Below, in pieces: positions 1 to 6,206 of a stretch of DNA of 9,492 nucleotides. This stretch comes from Chloroflexota bacterium (lineage in GTDB: Bacteria > Chloroflexota > Dehalococcoidia > Dehalococcoidales > RBG-16-60-22): positions 1 through 9,492 of the forward strand of contig VGOH01000038.1 of assembly GCA_016875955.1 (NCBI GenBank). The letters run 5' to 3'. Position 1 is the stretch's first letter; the number at the start of each line of letters is the position of its first letter. A model generated the notes under the pieces. That model was given only the letters and a program-made list of their open reading frames with translations. It was not told the DNA's origin and ran no database searches. Position numbers and translations under genes: made by a program.

Positions 1-8
1 CCCCTTAG

Positions 9-30
9 TCCCCCTTTTTCCAAAGGGGGA
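9..30. repeat. Short perfect hairpin, likely dispersed intergenic repeat
   Basis: Nine bases, TCCCCCTTT (9-17), pair perfectly with AAAGGGGGA (22-30) around a TTCC loop, next to a CCCCTTAG stretch at 1-8. C/T-rich hairpins of this kind recur between genes in many bacterial genomes, so this may be one copy of a dispersed element cut by the left edge. On the minus strand it lies downstream of the 2-oxoacid dehydrogenase operon, but the stem is not followed by a T tract, so it is a poor intrinsic terminator as it stands. Confidence 0.5.
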
Positions 31-58
31 AACCGGGCAGAGGCACCATTACGTATGC

Positions 59-88
59 GGGGGGAGCTTGAGGGGGCGCCAGCCCCCC
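59..88. repeat. G/C-rich inverted repeat with alternative pairings
   Basis: GGGGGC (72-77) pairs with GCCCCC (82-87) over a GCCA loop. A second run of six G (59-64) can compete for the six C at 83-88, so two mutually exclusive stems are possible. It lies 47 bases past the E2 stop codon on that operon's transcript. It could stabilise the mRNA 3' end or slow transcription, but no T tract follows on either strand. The rest of 1-134 shows no open reading frame or other recognisable signal. Confidence 0.4.
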
Positions 89-134
89 ATCCTTACAACC
101 AGAGGCAAATAATATCCCTGGTGACGCTGGCTGG

Positions 135-1340
135 CTATAAAATCAGATTGACCGGGTCTTCAATGTAGTCCTTCACCGTCTGCAGGAACCGGGCGCCGAG
201 GGCGCCATCGAGCACGCGGTGGTCAATGCTCAAGGTCAGGCTCATCATTGGCCTGATGGCCATCTCGCCCTTACGCGCCACCACTTTATCGGCAATCCGG
301 CCCACGGCCAGTATCGCTGCCTCCGGCGGCTGGATGATGGCGCTGAACTGGTCAATATCGTACATGCCCATATTGGAGATGGTGAAGGTGCTGCCGCTCA
401 TCTCTTCTTTAGAGAGGGTGCGCTCTCTGGCCTTCTGTACCAGCTCGGCGCGGGCTCTGGCAATTTCCGCCAGAGATTTCTTGCTGGCGTCCCTGATGAC
501 GGGCACCATCAGGCCGCCTTCCACCGAGGTTACCAGACCGATGTCAATCCGCTTGAGCAGCTTCATGGAGCCGTCAGCGTAGGCGCAGTTGATGGCCGGG
601 TTCCTCTCCAGCGCTTTGGCGGCGATTTTAATAATCAGGTCGGTCAGCGTCAGCCGGACGCCGGCATTGGCCTCAATTATTGGCAGCAACTGCTGGCGCG
701 TCTTCTGTAACTCCTGGGCATCGACCTCCACGGTTAGGTAGAAGTGCGGCGTCTTAAAGCTCTCCACCATACGCCGGGCGATTACCTCGCGCATGGTGGA
801 CAGAGGGACAATCTCTGCCTCGCCCCTCGCTACGACCTCAACAGGAGCTGGTGCCTCAGCCGCCTTGCCTTCTTCGACAAACTTGAGCACGTCTTCTCTG
901 GTGATTCGGCCGCCCGGCCCGGTGCCGGTTACCCGGCTCAGGTCAACATTGTGCTCTCTGGCGATGTTCCTGGCCAGCGGCGAGGCTTTAATGTCTTTCG
1001 TCTCCCTTACCGGTTTCGGTGCTTCCGCTCTGGCTTCGGCCTCTGGCTTCGCTTTTTTGGCTTCAGCTTTAACCGGCGCCTCAGCCTCGGGCGCTTTCTC
1101 ACCGGGCTGCAGGATATAAGCAATTGTGGTGCCGATTAGCACTTCATCTCCCGCTTTGGCCATAATCTTGCTCAGGATACCAGAGGTCTCGGCTTCAATC
1201 TCAAAGGAGGTCTTTTCGCTCTCAATCTCAAGAATGATTTCACCCTTCTCCACACGGTCGCCCTCGTTCTTGAGCCAGCGGACGATTCTGCCGCTGGTCA
1301 TTGCCTCATCAAGCTTGGGAAAAATTACGGCCACAGCCAT
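135..1340 (-). CDS. pdhC: Dihydrolipoamide acyltransferase (E2) of a 2-oxoacid dehydrogenase complex
   Basis: This cytoplasmic core subunit passes the acyl group from E1 to CoA through a swinging lipoyl-lysine. At 401 residues it has the classic E2 layout. One N-terminal lipoyl domain (about 3-78) carries the lipoylation site K43 in the sequence IESEKTSFEIE. An Ala/Pro/Glu/Lys-rich linker (80-115) follows, then a peripheral subunit-binding domain (about 117-156, with GTGPGGRITREDV) that docks E1/E3. A second linker leads to the acyltransferase domain (about 175-401), which has the catalytic DHRVLDGA motif (H374, D378). The start is supported by GGAGGT six bases upstream. It is the last visible gene of the leftward operon, 36 bases after E1 beta. 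The acyl substrate (acetyl from pyruvate or acetoin, or branched-chain) cannot be read from sequence alone, and pyruvate is the default guess. Confidence 0.93.
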   Translation of the reverse strand: MAVAVIFPKLDEAMTSGRIVRWLKNEGDRVEKGEIILEIESEKTSFEIEAETSGILSKIMAKAGDEVLIGTTIAYILQPGEKAPEAEAPVKAEAKKAKPEAEARAEAPKPVRETKDIKASPLARNIAREHNVDLSRVTGTGPGGRITREDVLKFVEEGKAAEAPAPVEVVARGEAEIVPLSTMREVIARRMVESFKTPHFYLTVEVDAQELQKTRQQLLPIIEANAGVRLTLTDLIIKIAAKALERNPAINCAYADGSMKLLKRIDIGLVTSVEGGLMVPVIRDASKKSLAEIARARAELVQKARERTLSKEEMSGSTFTISNMGMYDIDQFSAIIQPPEAAILAVGRIADKVVARKGEMAIRPMMSLTLSIDHRVLDGALGARFLQTVKDYIEDPVNLIL

Positions 1341-1376
1341 GCTATTACCTCCGATGTTGCTCCGTCGCTGGGCAGC

Positions 1377-2354
1377 CTATTTGCCCATCATCTCAAGGGC
1401 GGCGGCCTTGATTTTGGCCGGGTTGACCAGTATGTACTGCTCCTGCTTGGGATTGAAGGAAATCGGCGAGTCAAGCGAGGCCACGCGCCGGATGGGGGCG
1501 TCCAGATAGTCAAAGGCCTTCTCGCCGATGAGGGCGGCAATCTCGGCACCGAAGCCGCCGGTGCGGCAGGCCTCATAGACCACCATTGCCTTGCCCGTCT
1601 TCTGCACTGATTTTATAATTATGTCCTCATCAAGCGGCTTCAGCGTCCTGATATCGACCACCTCAACGTCCACGCCATCTTTGGCCAGCTCTGCCGCAGC
1701 TTCTAGGGCGAAGTTCACGCATCGCGAGTAGGTGATAATGCTGATATCGCTGCCCTGGCGCTTCACATCCCCTTTGCCCAGGGGAATGGTGTACTCCTTC
1801 TCCGGGACCTCGCACGATTCACCATACAGCTTCTTGTGCTCGATGAAGATAACCGGGTTATCTTCGCGGATGCTTGATTTAAGCAGGCCCTTGGCATCGT
1901 AGGCGTTGGAGGGCATGACCACATAGAGTCCCGGAATATGGGCGAAGATGGCCTCTAGGGACTGTGAGTGATGTGGCCCTGCCGCCACCCCGCCGCCACC
2001 CTGCGTCCGTATGACCACGGGCACCTTGACCATGCCGCCGGTCATATAGCGCAGCTTGGCTATCTGGTTGATAATCTGGTCGGCGGCGATGAAGGAGAAG
2101 TCAATGTACATGATTTCGGCTACCGGCCGCATACCGACAATCGCGGCACCCAGCGCGGCGCCGGCGATGGCCGCCTCGGCCAGGGGCGTGTTCCTGATAC
2201 GCTCGTGGCCGAACTCTTCCAGCAATCCCTGGGTTACCTTATAGGAACCGCCATACTCGGCGATTTCCTCTCCCATCAAAAAAACTTTGGGGTCGCGCTT
2301 CATCTCTTCGCGGAGCGCTGCCCTCACGGCTTCTCTAAAGGTTAACTCTGGCAT
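1377..2354 (-). CDS. pdhB: 2-oxoacid dehydrogenase E1 component, beta subunit
   Basis: This subunit completes the thiamine diphosphate site of the alpha2beta2 E1, which decarboxylates a 2-oxo acid and reductively acylates lipoyl-E2. Its 325 residues match the family length. The N-terminal pyrimidine-binding domain (about 4-180) holds E60 in NTPLAEAAIAG, which activates the cofactor aminopyrimidine, and the conserved HSQS (H129-S132). The C-terminal transketolase-type domain (about 200-320) has VVDIRTLKPLDEDII and EACRTGGFGAEI. The end of the protein (DSPISFNPKQEQYI) departs from the usual D-x-P-x-P pattern, a hint that the substrate may not be plain pyruvate. It starts 15 bases after the E1 alpha stop behind a G-rich, weaker ribosome site. 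Acetoin dehydrogenase beta (AcoB) is the main alternative. Confidence 0.92.
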   Translation of the reverse strand: MPELTFREAVRAALREEMKRDPKVFLMGEEIAEYGGSYKVTQGLLEEFGHERIRNTPLAEAAIAGAALGAAIVGMRPVAEIMYIDFSFIAADQIINQIAKLRYMTGGMVKVPVVIRTQGGGGVAAGPHHSQSLEAIFAHIPGLYVVMPSNAYDAKGLLKSSIREDNPVIFIEHKKLYGESCEVPEKEYTIPLGKGDVKRQGSDISIITYSRCVNFALEAAAELAKDGVDVEVVDIRTLKPLDEDIIIKSVQKTGKAMVVYEACRTGGFGAEIAALIGEKAFDYLDAPIRRVASLDSPISFNPKQEQYILVNPAKIKAAALEMMGK

Positions 2355-2359
2355 GCTTT

Positions 2360-2366
2360 CCCCCTT
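2360..2366 (-). promoter_or_regulatory. Weak ribosome binding site of E1 beta
   Basis: On the minus strand AAGGGGG stands five bases before the E1 beta ATG, in the 15-base gap after E1 alpha. It departs from the AGGAGG cores used by the other genes here. With such close spacing, translational coupling to E1 alpha probably helps keep the two subunits in balance (inference). Confidence 0.5.
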
Positions 2367-2369
2367 ATA

Positions 2370-3332
2370 TCAGGCGTAAATATCTTCCAGTGCTTCCTCG
2401 GGCGCGGGCTCGGGGCTTTCCTGGGCAAACTTGACCGCCTCGTCCAGTTCCCGCAGCACGTTCTGCTCTATTTTATCAAGCTCGGCGTTCGTGGCCATCT
2501 TGTTCTGTACCATCTGCTGGCGCAGTCGCTTGATGGGGTCCTTCTTCTTCCACTCGTCAACCTCTTCCTTGGGCCGGTAGCTGGTGCCGGGGTCGCCCAT
2601 GTGGTGGCCGACGGTCCGGTAGGTGTTGCCGACGATGAGTACGGGCCCTTCACCTTTGCGGCACTTCTCAATGGCTTCTCTGGCCACCTCAGCAACGGCG
2701 ATGGCGTCATTGCCATCAACGCTTATTCCGGGAATGCCATAGCCTTTGGCGCGGTCGGCGATATCGCTGAGGCGAGTGTAATCACGGGTGGGAGTGCTCT
2801 GCTGGTACTGGTTGTTCTGGCAGACGAAGAGCACCGGCAGACGCCAGGCTGAAGCCAGCCCGATGCCTTCATGGAAGGCGCCGGAGTTGGTCGCCCCGTC
2901 GCCAAAGAAGGCGACCATGATGCTGCCCCGGCCCTGCATCTTGAGGGCGGCACCGACGCCGGCGGCAATGGGAAGGCCGTCGCCGACAATGCCGGTGGCA
3001 CCGAGGATATTGCGTGACACATCGGCGATGTGCATTGAGCCGCCCTTGCCTTTGCAGTAGCCGGTCTTCCTGGCGAAGAGCTCGGCCATCATCCGGTCAA
3101 GCCGGGCGCCCTTGGCGATGATATCGCCGTGGCCGCGGTGCGTAGTGATAGTATAGTCATCCTCGCGGAGAAAGGCGCAGACTCCCGCCGGTATGGCTTC
3201 CTGACCGATAGATGGGTGGACAAAGCCGGGCAGGCCCTTGCGGTACTCGGCAATCGCCCTCTCTTCAAAGAAACGGATTTTCACCATGGTGGTATACATT
3301 TCCTTGAGTTTGGCGGCGTCTATCTCTGGCAT
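2370..3332 (-). CDS. pdhA: 2-oxoacid (pyruvate or acetoin) dehydrogenase E1 component, alpha subunit
   Basis: This is the thiamine diphosphate-binding catalytic subunit of E1, 320 residues, typical of the heterotetrameric form. Visible landmarks are HPSIGQEAI (39-47), THRGHGD (64-70), the GGSMH loop (97-101), the cofactor/Mg motif starting at GDG (144-146) and ending at NN (173-174), and YRTVGHHMGDPGTSYR (238-253), the region shared with pyruvate, branched-chain and acetoin E1 alpha chains. It is the promoter-proximal gene of the leftward operon. Its ATG is preceded by GGAGGAGG (complement of 3339-3346) at a good distance. Pyruvate and acetoin enzymes are hard to separate by eye. The neighbouring genes do not settle the substrate, though a complex feeding on the product of the divergent sugar/hydroxy-acid operon would make sense. 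Confidence 0.92.
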   Translation of the reverse strand: MPEIDAAKLKEMYTTMVKIRFFEERAIAEYRKGLPGFVHPSIGQEAIPAGVCAFLREDDYTITTHRGHGDIIAKGARLDRMMAELFARKTGYCKGKGGSMHIADVSRNILGATGIVGDGLPIAAGVGAALKMQGRGSIMVAFFGDGATNSGAFHEGIGLASAWRLPVLFVCQNNQYQQSTPTRDYTRLSDIADRAKGYGIPGISVDGNDAIAVAEVAREAIEKCRKGEGPVLIVGNTYRTVGHHMGDPGTSYRPKEEVDEWKKKDPIKRLRQQMVQNKMATNAELDKIEQNVLRELDEAVKFAQESPEPAPEEALEDIYA

Positions 3333-3378
3333 ACCTTTCCTCCTCCGAAATTACGTTTGGGGGCAAAATTCCAGAGTA

Positions 3379-3408
3379 AGATTACCATACCGCCGCTCAT
3401 ACGGTCAA
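3379..3408 (-). promoter_or_regulatory. Candidate promoter for the E1 alpha-E1 beta-E2 operon
   Basis: Read on the minus strand, TTGACC (complement of 3403-3408) is followed 18 bases later by TAATCT (complement of 3379-3384). That hexamer is preceded by TGG, giving an extended -10. The -35 matches the sigma-70 consensus at five of six bases, but the -10 is only moderate. The predicted start would lie about 40 bases ahead of the E1 alpha start codon. It is a prediction by eye and other hexamers in this region cannot be excluded. Confidence 0.4.
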
Positions 3409-3419
3409 GGTTGACCTTG
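3403..3419. promoter_or_regulatory. Overlapping perfect dyads, candidate operator in the divergent promoter region
   Basis: GGTCAAGGTTGACCTTG contains two overlapping perfect inverted repeats. GGTCAA-GG-TTGACC spans 3403-3416 and CAAGGT-TG-ACCTTG spans 3406-3419. They sit midway between the two divergent operons, over TTGACC-type -35 hexamers on both strands. Such a site could bind a dimeric helix-turn-helix regulator and switch both operons together. No regulator gene is in the window, so its identity is open. Confidence 0.45.
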
Positions 3420-3446
3420 CAGACGTTTCACCGGGGAGAGTATAAT
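3417..3446 (+). promoter_or_regulatory. Candidate promoter for the enolase-superfamily operon
   Basis: A perfect -10 hexamer TATAAT lies at 3441-3446. The best-placed -35 is TTGCAG (3417-3422) with an 18-base spacer, matching the consensus only at TTG. The better hexamer TTGACC (3411-3416) is 24 bases away, too far for ordinary sigma-70 use. A strong -10 with a poor or mis-spaced -35 over a dyad suggests a promoter that needs an activator (inference). Transcription would start near 3453, leaving a leader of about 40 bases. Confidence 0.45.
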
Positions 3447-3494
3447 CCATTAGCCCATTTTGATTTTGAGCCGTTATTTTAAGGAGGTAGGCTG

Positions 3495-4649
3495 ATGAAA
3501 ATCACTGATATGCGCGTTTTCCTGACCCAGGGAGCCCATGCCAACTGGACATTTGTAAAAATCTATACCGATGAAGGTCTTACCGGTGTGGGGGAGGCGA
3601 GCCTGGAGCGCTTCAACGACGTGGTGGCCAAGGCGGTCGAGTCATTGAGGGACTTTATTATCGGCAAGGATCCTTTCCAGGTTGAGTCTATCTGGAATGC
3701 CATCTATAAGAGCACCTTCTGGCACGGCGGGGTTATCATACTCACCGCGCTCAGCGCGGTGGAACAGGCGCTGTGGGACATCAAAGGGAAGGCGCTCGGC
3801 GTGCCCATCTACGAGTTCCTCGGCGGCAAGCTCAGGGATAAGGTGAGGGCCTACGCCAATGCCTGGGCCTTCCAGAAAATAGTGACCGAGGTTACGGCTG
3901 AAGATACCCCGGAATCAATTGCCAGAAACGCCCTGAAAATGGTGGACGAGGGCTTTACCGCCATGAAGTGGGACCCCTTCCGCGAGGGAGGCCAGGTCAT
4001 CCCCAGGTCGGAGGAGGAGTACGCCATCGCCTGCGTCAAGGCGGTGCGCGAGGCGGTGGGGCCGTCTGTGGACATACTCGTAGAATGTCACGGTCGCTTC
4101 AACATGCACAGCGCCATCCGCATGGCGCAGAAGCTGGAGCCCTACGACCCCTTCTTCTACGAGGAGCCCATCCCGCCGGATAATATTGATGCCATGGCTG
4201 AGGTACAGCGTTCCATAAACCTGCCCGTGGCCACGGGCGAGCGCCTCTACACCCGCTGGGACTTTCGCTACCTGCTGGAGAAGCAGGCGGCGCGCATCAT
4301 CCAGCCTGACATCTGCCACGTGGGCGGTTATATGGAGTTGAAGAAGGTGGCGGCGATGGCTGAGGCCTATTATGTATCCGTCCAGCCCCATAACTCCAAC
4401 GGCCCCATCTGTGTGCTGGCAACCCTGCACCTTGATGCCACCATACCCAACGTGCAGTTTCAGGAGTTCTTCTACCCCTATCTTGACCTTTACAACGAGA
4501 TGCTCACCGAGCCCATCAAGTATAAGGACGGCTATCTGGAAATCCCCGCCGGCCCCGGCCTGGGCACGGACATCAATGAGAAGTTCATCCGCAAACGGCC
4601 TCCGGTGCCCCAGCCTCAGTTAGCCACCTGGATAGGTTCGTACTGGTAG
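3495..4649 (+). CDS. Enolase-superfamily acid-sugar dehydratase (galactonate dehydratase-like)
   Basis: This predicted Mg-dependent enzyme would abstract the proton alpha to a carboxylate and eliminate water to give a 2-keto-3-deoxy acid. It has 384 residues, with an N-terminal capping domain (about 1-120, including LSAVEQALWDIKGKALG) and a C-terminal barrel. Metal ligands are E197, E223 (FYEEP) and E249 (GER). H199 is the expected acid, and the D272/H299 dyad (QPD, QPHN) with E324 completes the site. The spacings E197-E223-E249-H299-E324 equal those I recall for E. coli galactonate dehydratase (183-209-235-285-310). The first ligand is Glu rather than Asp, within ECHGR. It is the first gene of the rightward operon, with AAGGAGG (3481-3487) seven bases before ATG. 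The true substrate is unknown, as mannonate, gluconate and other acid sugars use similar sites. Confidence 0.85.
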   Translation: MKITDMRVFLTQGAHANWTFVKIYTDEGLTGVGEASLERFNDVVAKAVESLRDFIIGKDPFQVESIWNAIYKSTFWHGGVIILTALSAVEQALWDIKGKALGVPIYEFLGGKLRDKVRAYANAWAFQKIVTEVTAEDTPESIARNALKMVDEGFTAMKWDPFREGGQVIPRSEEEYAIACVKAVREAVGPSVDILVECHGRFNMHSAIRMAQKLEPYDPFFYEEPIPPDNIDAMAEVQRSINLPVATGERLYTRWDFRYLLEKQAARIIQPDICHVGGYMELKKVAAMAEAYYVSVQPHNSNGPICVLATLHLDATIPNVQFQEFFYPYLDLYNEMLTEPIKYKDGYLEIPAGPGLGTDINEKFIRKRPPVPQPQLATWIGSYW

Positions 4650-4656
4650 CCTTGGC

Positions 4657-4664
4657 GGAAGGAG
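4657..4664 (+). promoter_or_regulatory. Ribosome binding site that fixes the flavoprotein start
   Basis: GGAAGGAG at 4657-4664 abuts an in-frame TTG at 4665 but lies six bases before the ATG at 4671. Normal Shine-Dalgarno spacing therefore selects the ATG and removes two residues from the longest possible reading frame. Confidence 0.75.
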
Positions 4665-4670
4665 TTGGCT

Positions 4671-6206
4671 ATGTTAACGCAGGGAAATTACCGCTGGGAC
4701 GAGACTACGGAGATAATCGTCATCGGGTATGGGCTCTCCGGTGCCGTGGCGGCGATAACTGCCCATGACCTGGGGGCACGCGTTACGCTGCTGGAGAAGC
4801 AGCCTGCCGAGACACACAACACCAGCAGCAGCCTGGCCATGGGCGTGTTTTTATCTATCTCAAATGTTAAGCGGGCCACCGAGTATATGGCCGCCCTGAA
4901 CCAGGTCGGCAGCTATCCAGAGCTGCCGTGGACGGATGCCGAGGCGGTGAAGGCCTGGATAACCTATACTGCCCAGAATAAGGACTGGATGGTTCGGCTT
5001 GGCGGCAATGTCAAGCTGGTATCCACGCTCGTCGAGTTTCCCGGGCTCCCCGGGGATGACAGCATGGAGCTGTGGAAATACCAGGGCAACGGCTTGCGCA
5101 TGATGAAGTTCATGTATGAACAGGTGGCCTCGCGGAGGATAGACGTGCGCTACCAGACATCGGCGGTGCGGTTATTGACTGATAACACAGGCCGGGTAAC
5201 CGGGGCGAAGGTATTGGACAGTCGGGGTGGCCGTCCTCGCGAAATAAACATCAGGGCCACCCGGGCGGTGGTCCTTTGCAGCGGCGGCTTTGAAGAAAGT
5301 GAAGCGATGAAGCTGCAGTACCTCCGCGTCAACCCGATGTACTTCGCCGGCGGCACTGGCAATACCGGCGATGGCATCAGGATGGCCCAGGAGGTCGGTG
5401 CCGACCTCTGGCATATGAACTGCGTCTCGGCGCGACTCTGCGCCAAGTTCCCCGATTTCTACATGGGCATTTTCATTGACTTCAGCGGCGGCGGCTGGAG
5501 CCAGAACACGATGAAAACGGATAAGGGAAAGTTGCCGGCCGGCTTCATCATCGTTGACAAATATGGCCGCCGCTACATGACTGAGGAATTGAAGCCGCAC
5601 ACGGCTTCGTATGAGTGCGGCTGGTTTGACTCCTATAAGCTGGAGTACCCGCGGGTGCCCAGCTACCATATATTCGACCGGAGAAGAATTGAATACAGCC
5701 CGCTGGCGCAGCTGGCCAGCGGCCCCACCGGCCCGCACCGCCTATATACGTGGAGCCGGGACAACACGGTTGAGCTGCGCAAGGGGTGGATTGTGCAGGG
5801 CGATACGGTGGCGGAGCTTGCTGCCAATCTCAATATGCCACCGGAAATTCTGACCGATACCATCGCTACCTGGAATAAGTGCTGTCAGGCGGGCAGCGAC
5901 CCTGACTTTGGCCGCAACCCGCTGGAGCTGGTGCCACTGGATGAGCCGCCATTCTACGCTATAAAGTTATTCCCCGGCGGGTCCAATACCCTCGGCGGCC
6001 CGCGACGAAACGGTCGGGCGCAGGTGCTCAATCCGTTCGGCGAGCCCATCCCCGGCCTGTATGCCGCCGGCGAGTGCGGTTCGGTATTCGGCCTGCTGTA
6101 TCCCGCGGGCGGCGGCAACCTTGGGGAGTGCATCGCCTTTGGCCGTATCGCGGCCGAAAATGCGGTGAAAGAAGGTTATAAAAAGAGCCTGAAAGGAGGC
6201 AAATAG
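4671..6206 (+). CDS. Soluble FAD-binding oxidoreductase (fumarate reductase/ketosteroid dehydrogenase flavoprotein family)
   Basis: This predicted flavin enzyme of 511 residues should oxidise a C-C bond or reduce an enoate or ketone. The FAD Rossmann motif is GYGLSG (19-24), with acidic E42 (LLEK) to bind ribose. The family signature GGTGNTGDG lies in the middle of the protein, and the C-terminal FAD segment is GLYAAGECGS (462-471) followed by GGGNLGECIAFGRIAAENA. There is no Tat or Sec signal, haem motif or membrane segment, so it is probably cytoplasmic and works with an unknown carrier. The His of the HTxGG motif of true fumarate reductases is Asn here (NTLGGP, 439-444), arguing against fumarate as substrate. 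It starts 21 bases after the enolase-superfamily gene, and the next gene begins right at its stop codon. The substrate is not identifiable from sequence. Confidence 0.85.
   Translation: MLTQGNYRWDETTEIIVIGYGLSGAVAAITAHDLGARVTLLEKQPAETHNTSSSLAMGVFLSISNVKRATEYMAALNQVGSYPELPWTDAEAVKAWITYTAQNKDWMVRLGGNVKLVSTLVEFPGLPGDDSMELWKYQGNGLRMMKFMYEQVASRRIDVRYQTSAVRLLTDNTGRVTGAKVLDSRGGRPREINIRATRAVVLCSGGFEESEAMKLQYLRVNPMYFAGGTGNTGDGIRMAQEVGADLWHMNCVSARLCAKFPDFYMGIFIDFSGGGWSQNTMKTDKGKLPAGFIIVDKYGRRYMTEELKPHTASYECGWFDSYKLEYPRVPSYHIFDRRRIEYSPLAQLASGPTGPHRLYTWSRDNTVELRKGWIVQGDTVAELAANLNMPPEILTDTIATWNKCCQAGSDPDFGRNPLELVPLDEPPFYAIKLFPGGSNTLGGPRRNGRAQVLNPFGEPIPGLYAAGECGSVFGLLYPAGGGNLGECIAFGRIAAENAVKEGYKKSLKGGK

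Noticed and set aside
59..88. G/C hairpin as the intrinsic terminator of the E1-E2 operon
   Set aside because: No T tract follows the stem on the minus strand, so at most it stabilises or pauses the transcript.
3411..3446. TTGACC plus TATAAT as a standard sigma-70 promoter, or as a MerR-type elongated promoter
   Set aside because: The spacer is 24 bases, beyond even the 19-20 bases of MerR-family promoters. The CAAGGT/ACCTTG dyad also lies upstream rather than inside the spacer as MerR sites do.
3915..4430. Minus-strand open frame of 171 codons within the enolase-superfamily gene
   Set aside because: No recognisable domain, low-complexity His/Leu/Gly composition, and fully overlapped by a gene with conserved active-site residues.
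4665..4670. TTG start giving two extra residues on the flavoprotein
   Set aside because: The Shine-Dalgarno GGAAGGAG touches the TTG directly, leaving no spacer. The ATG at 4671 has a normal six-base spacing.
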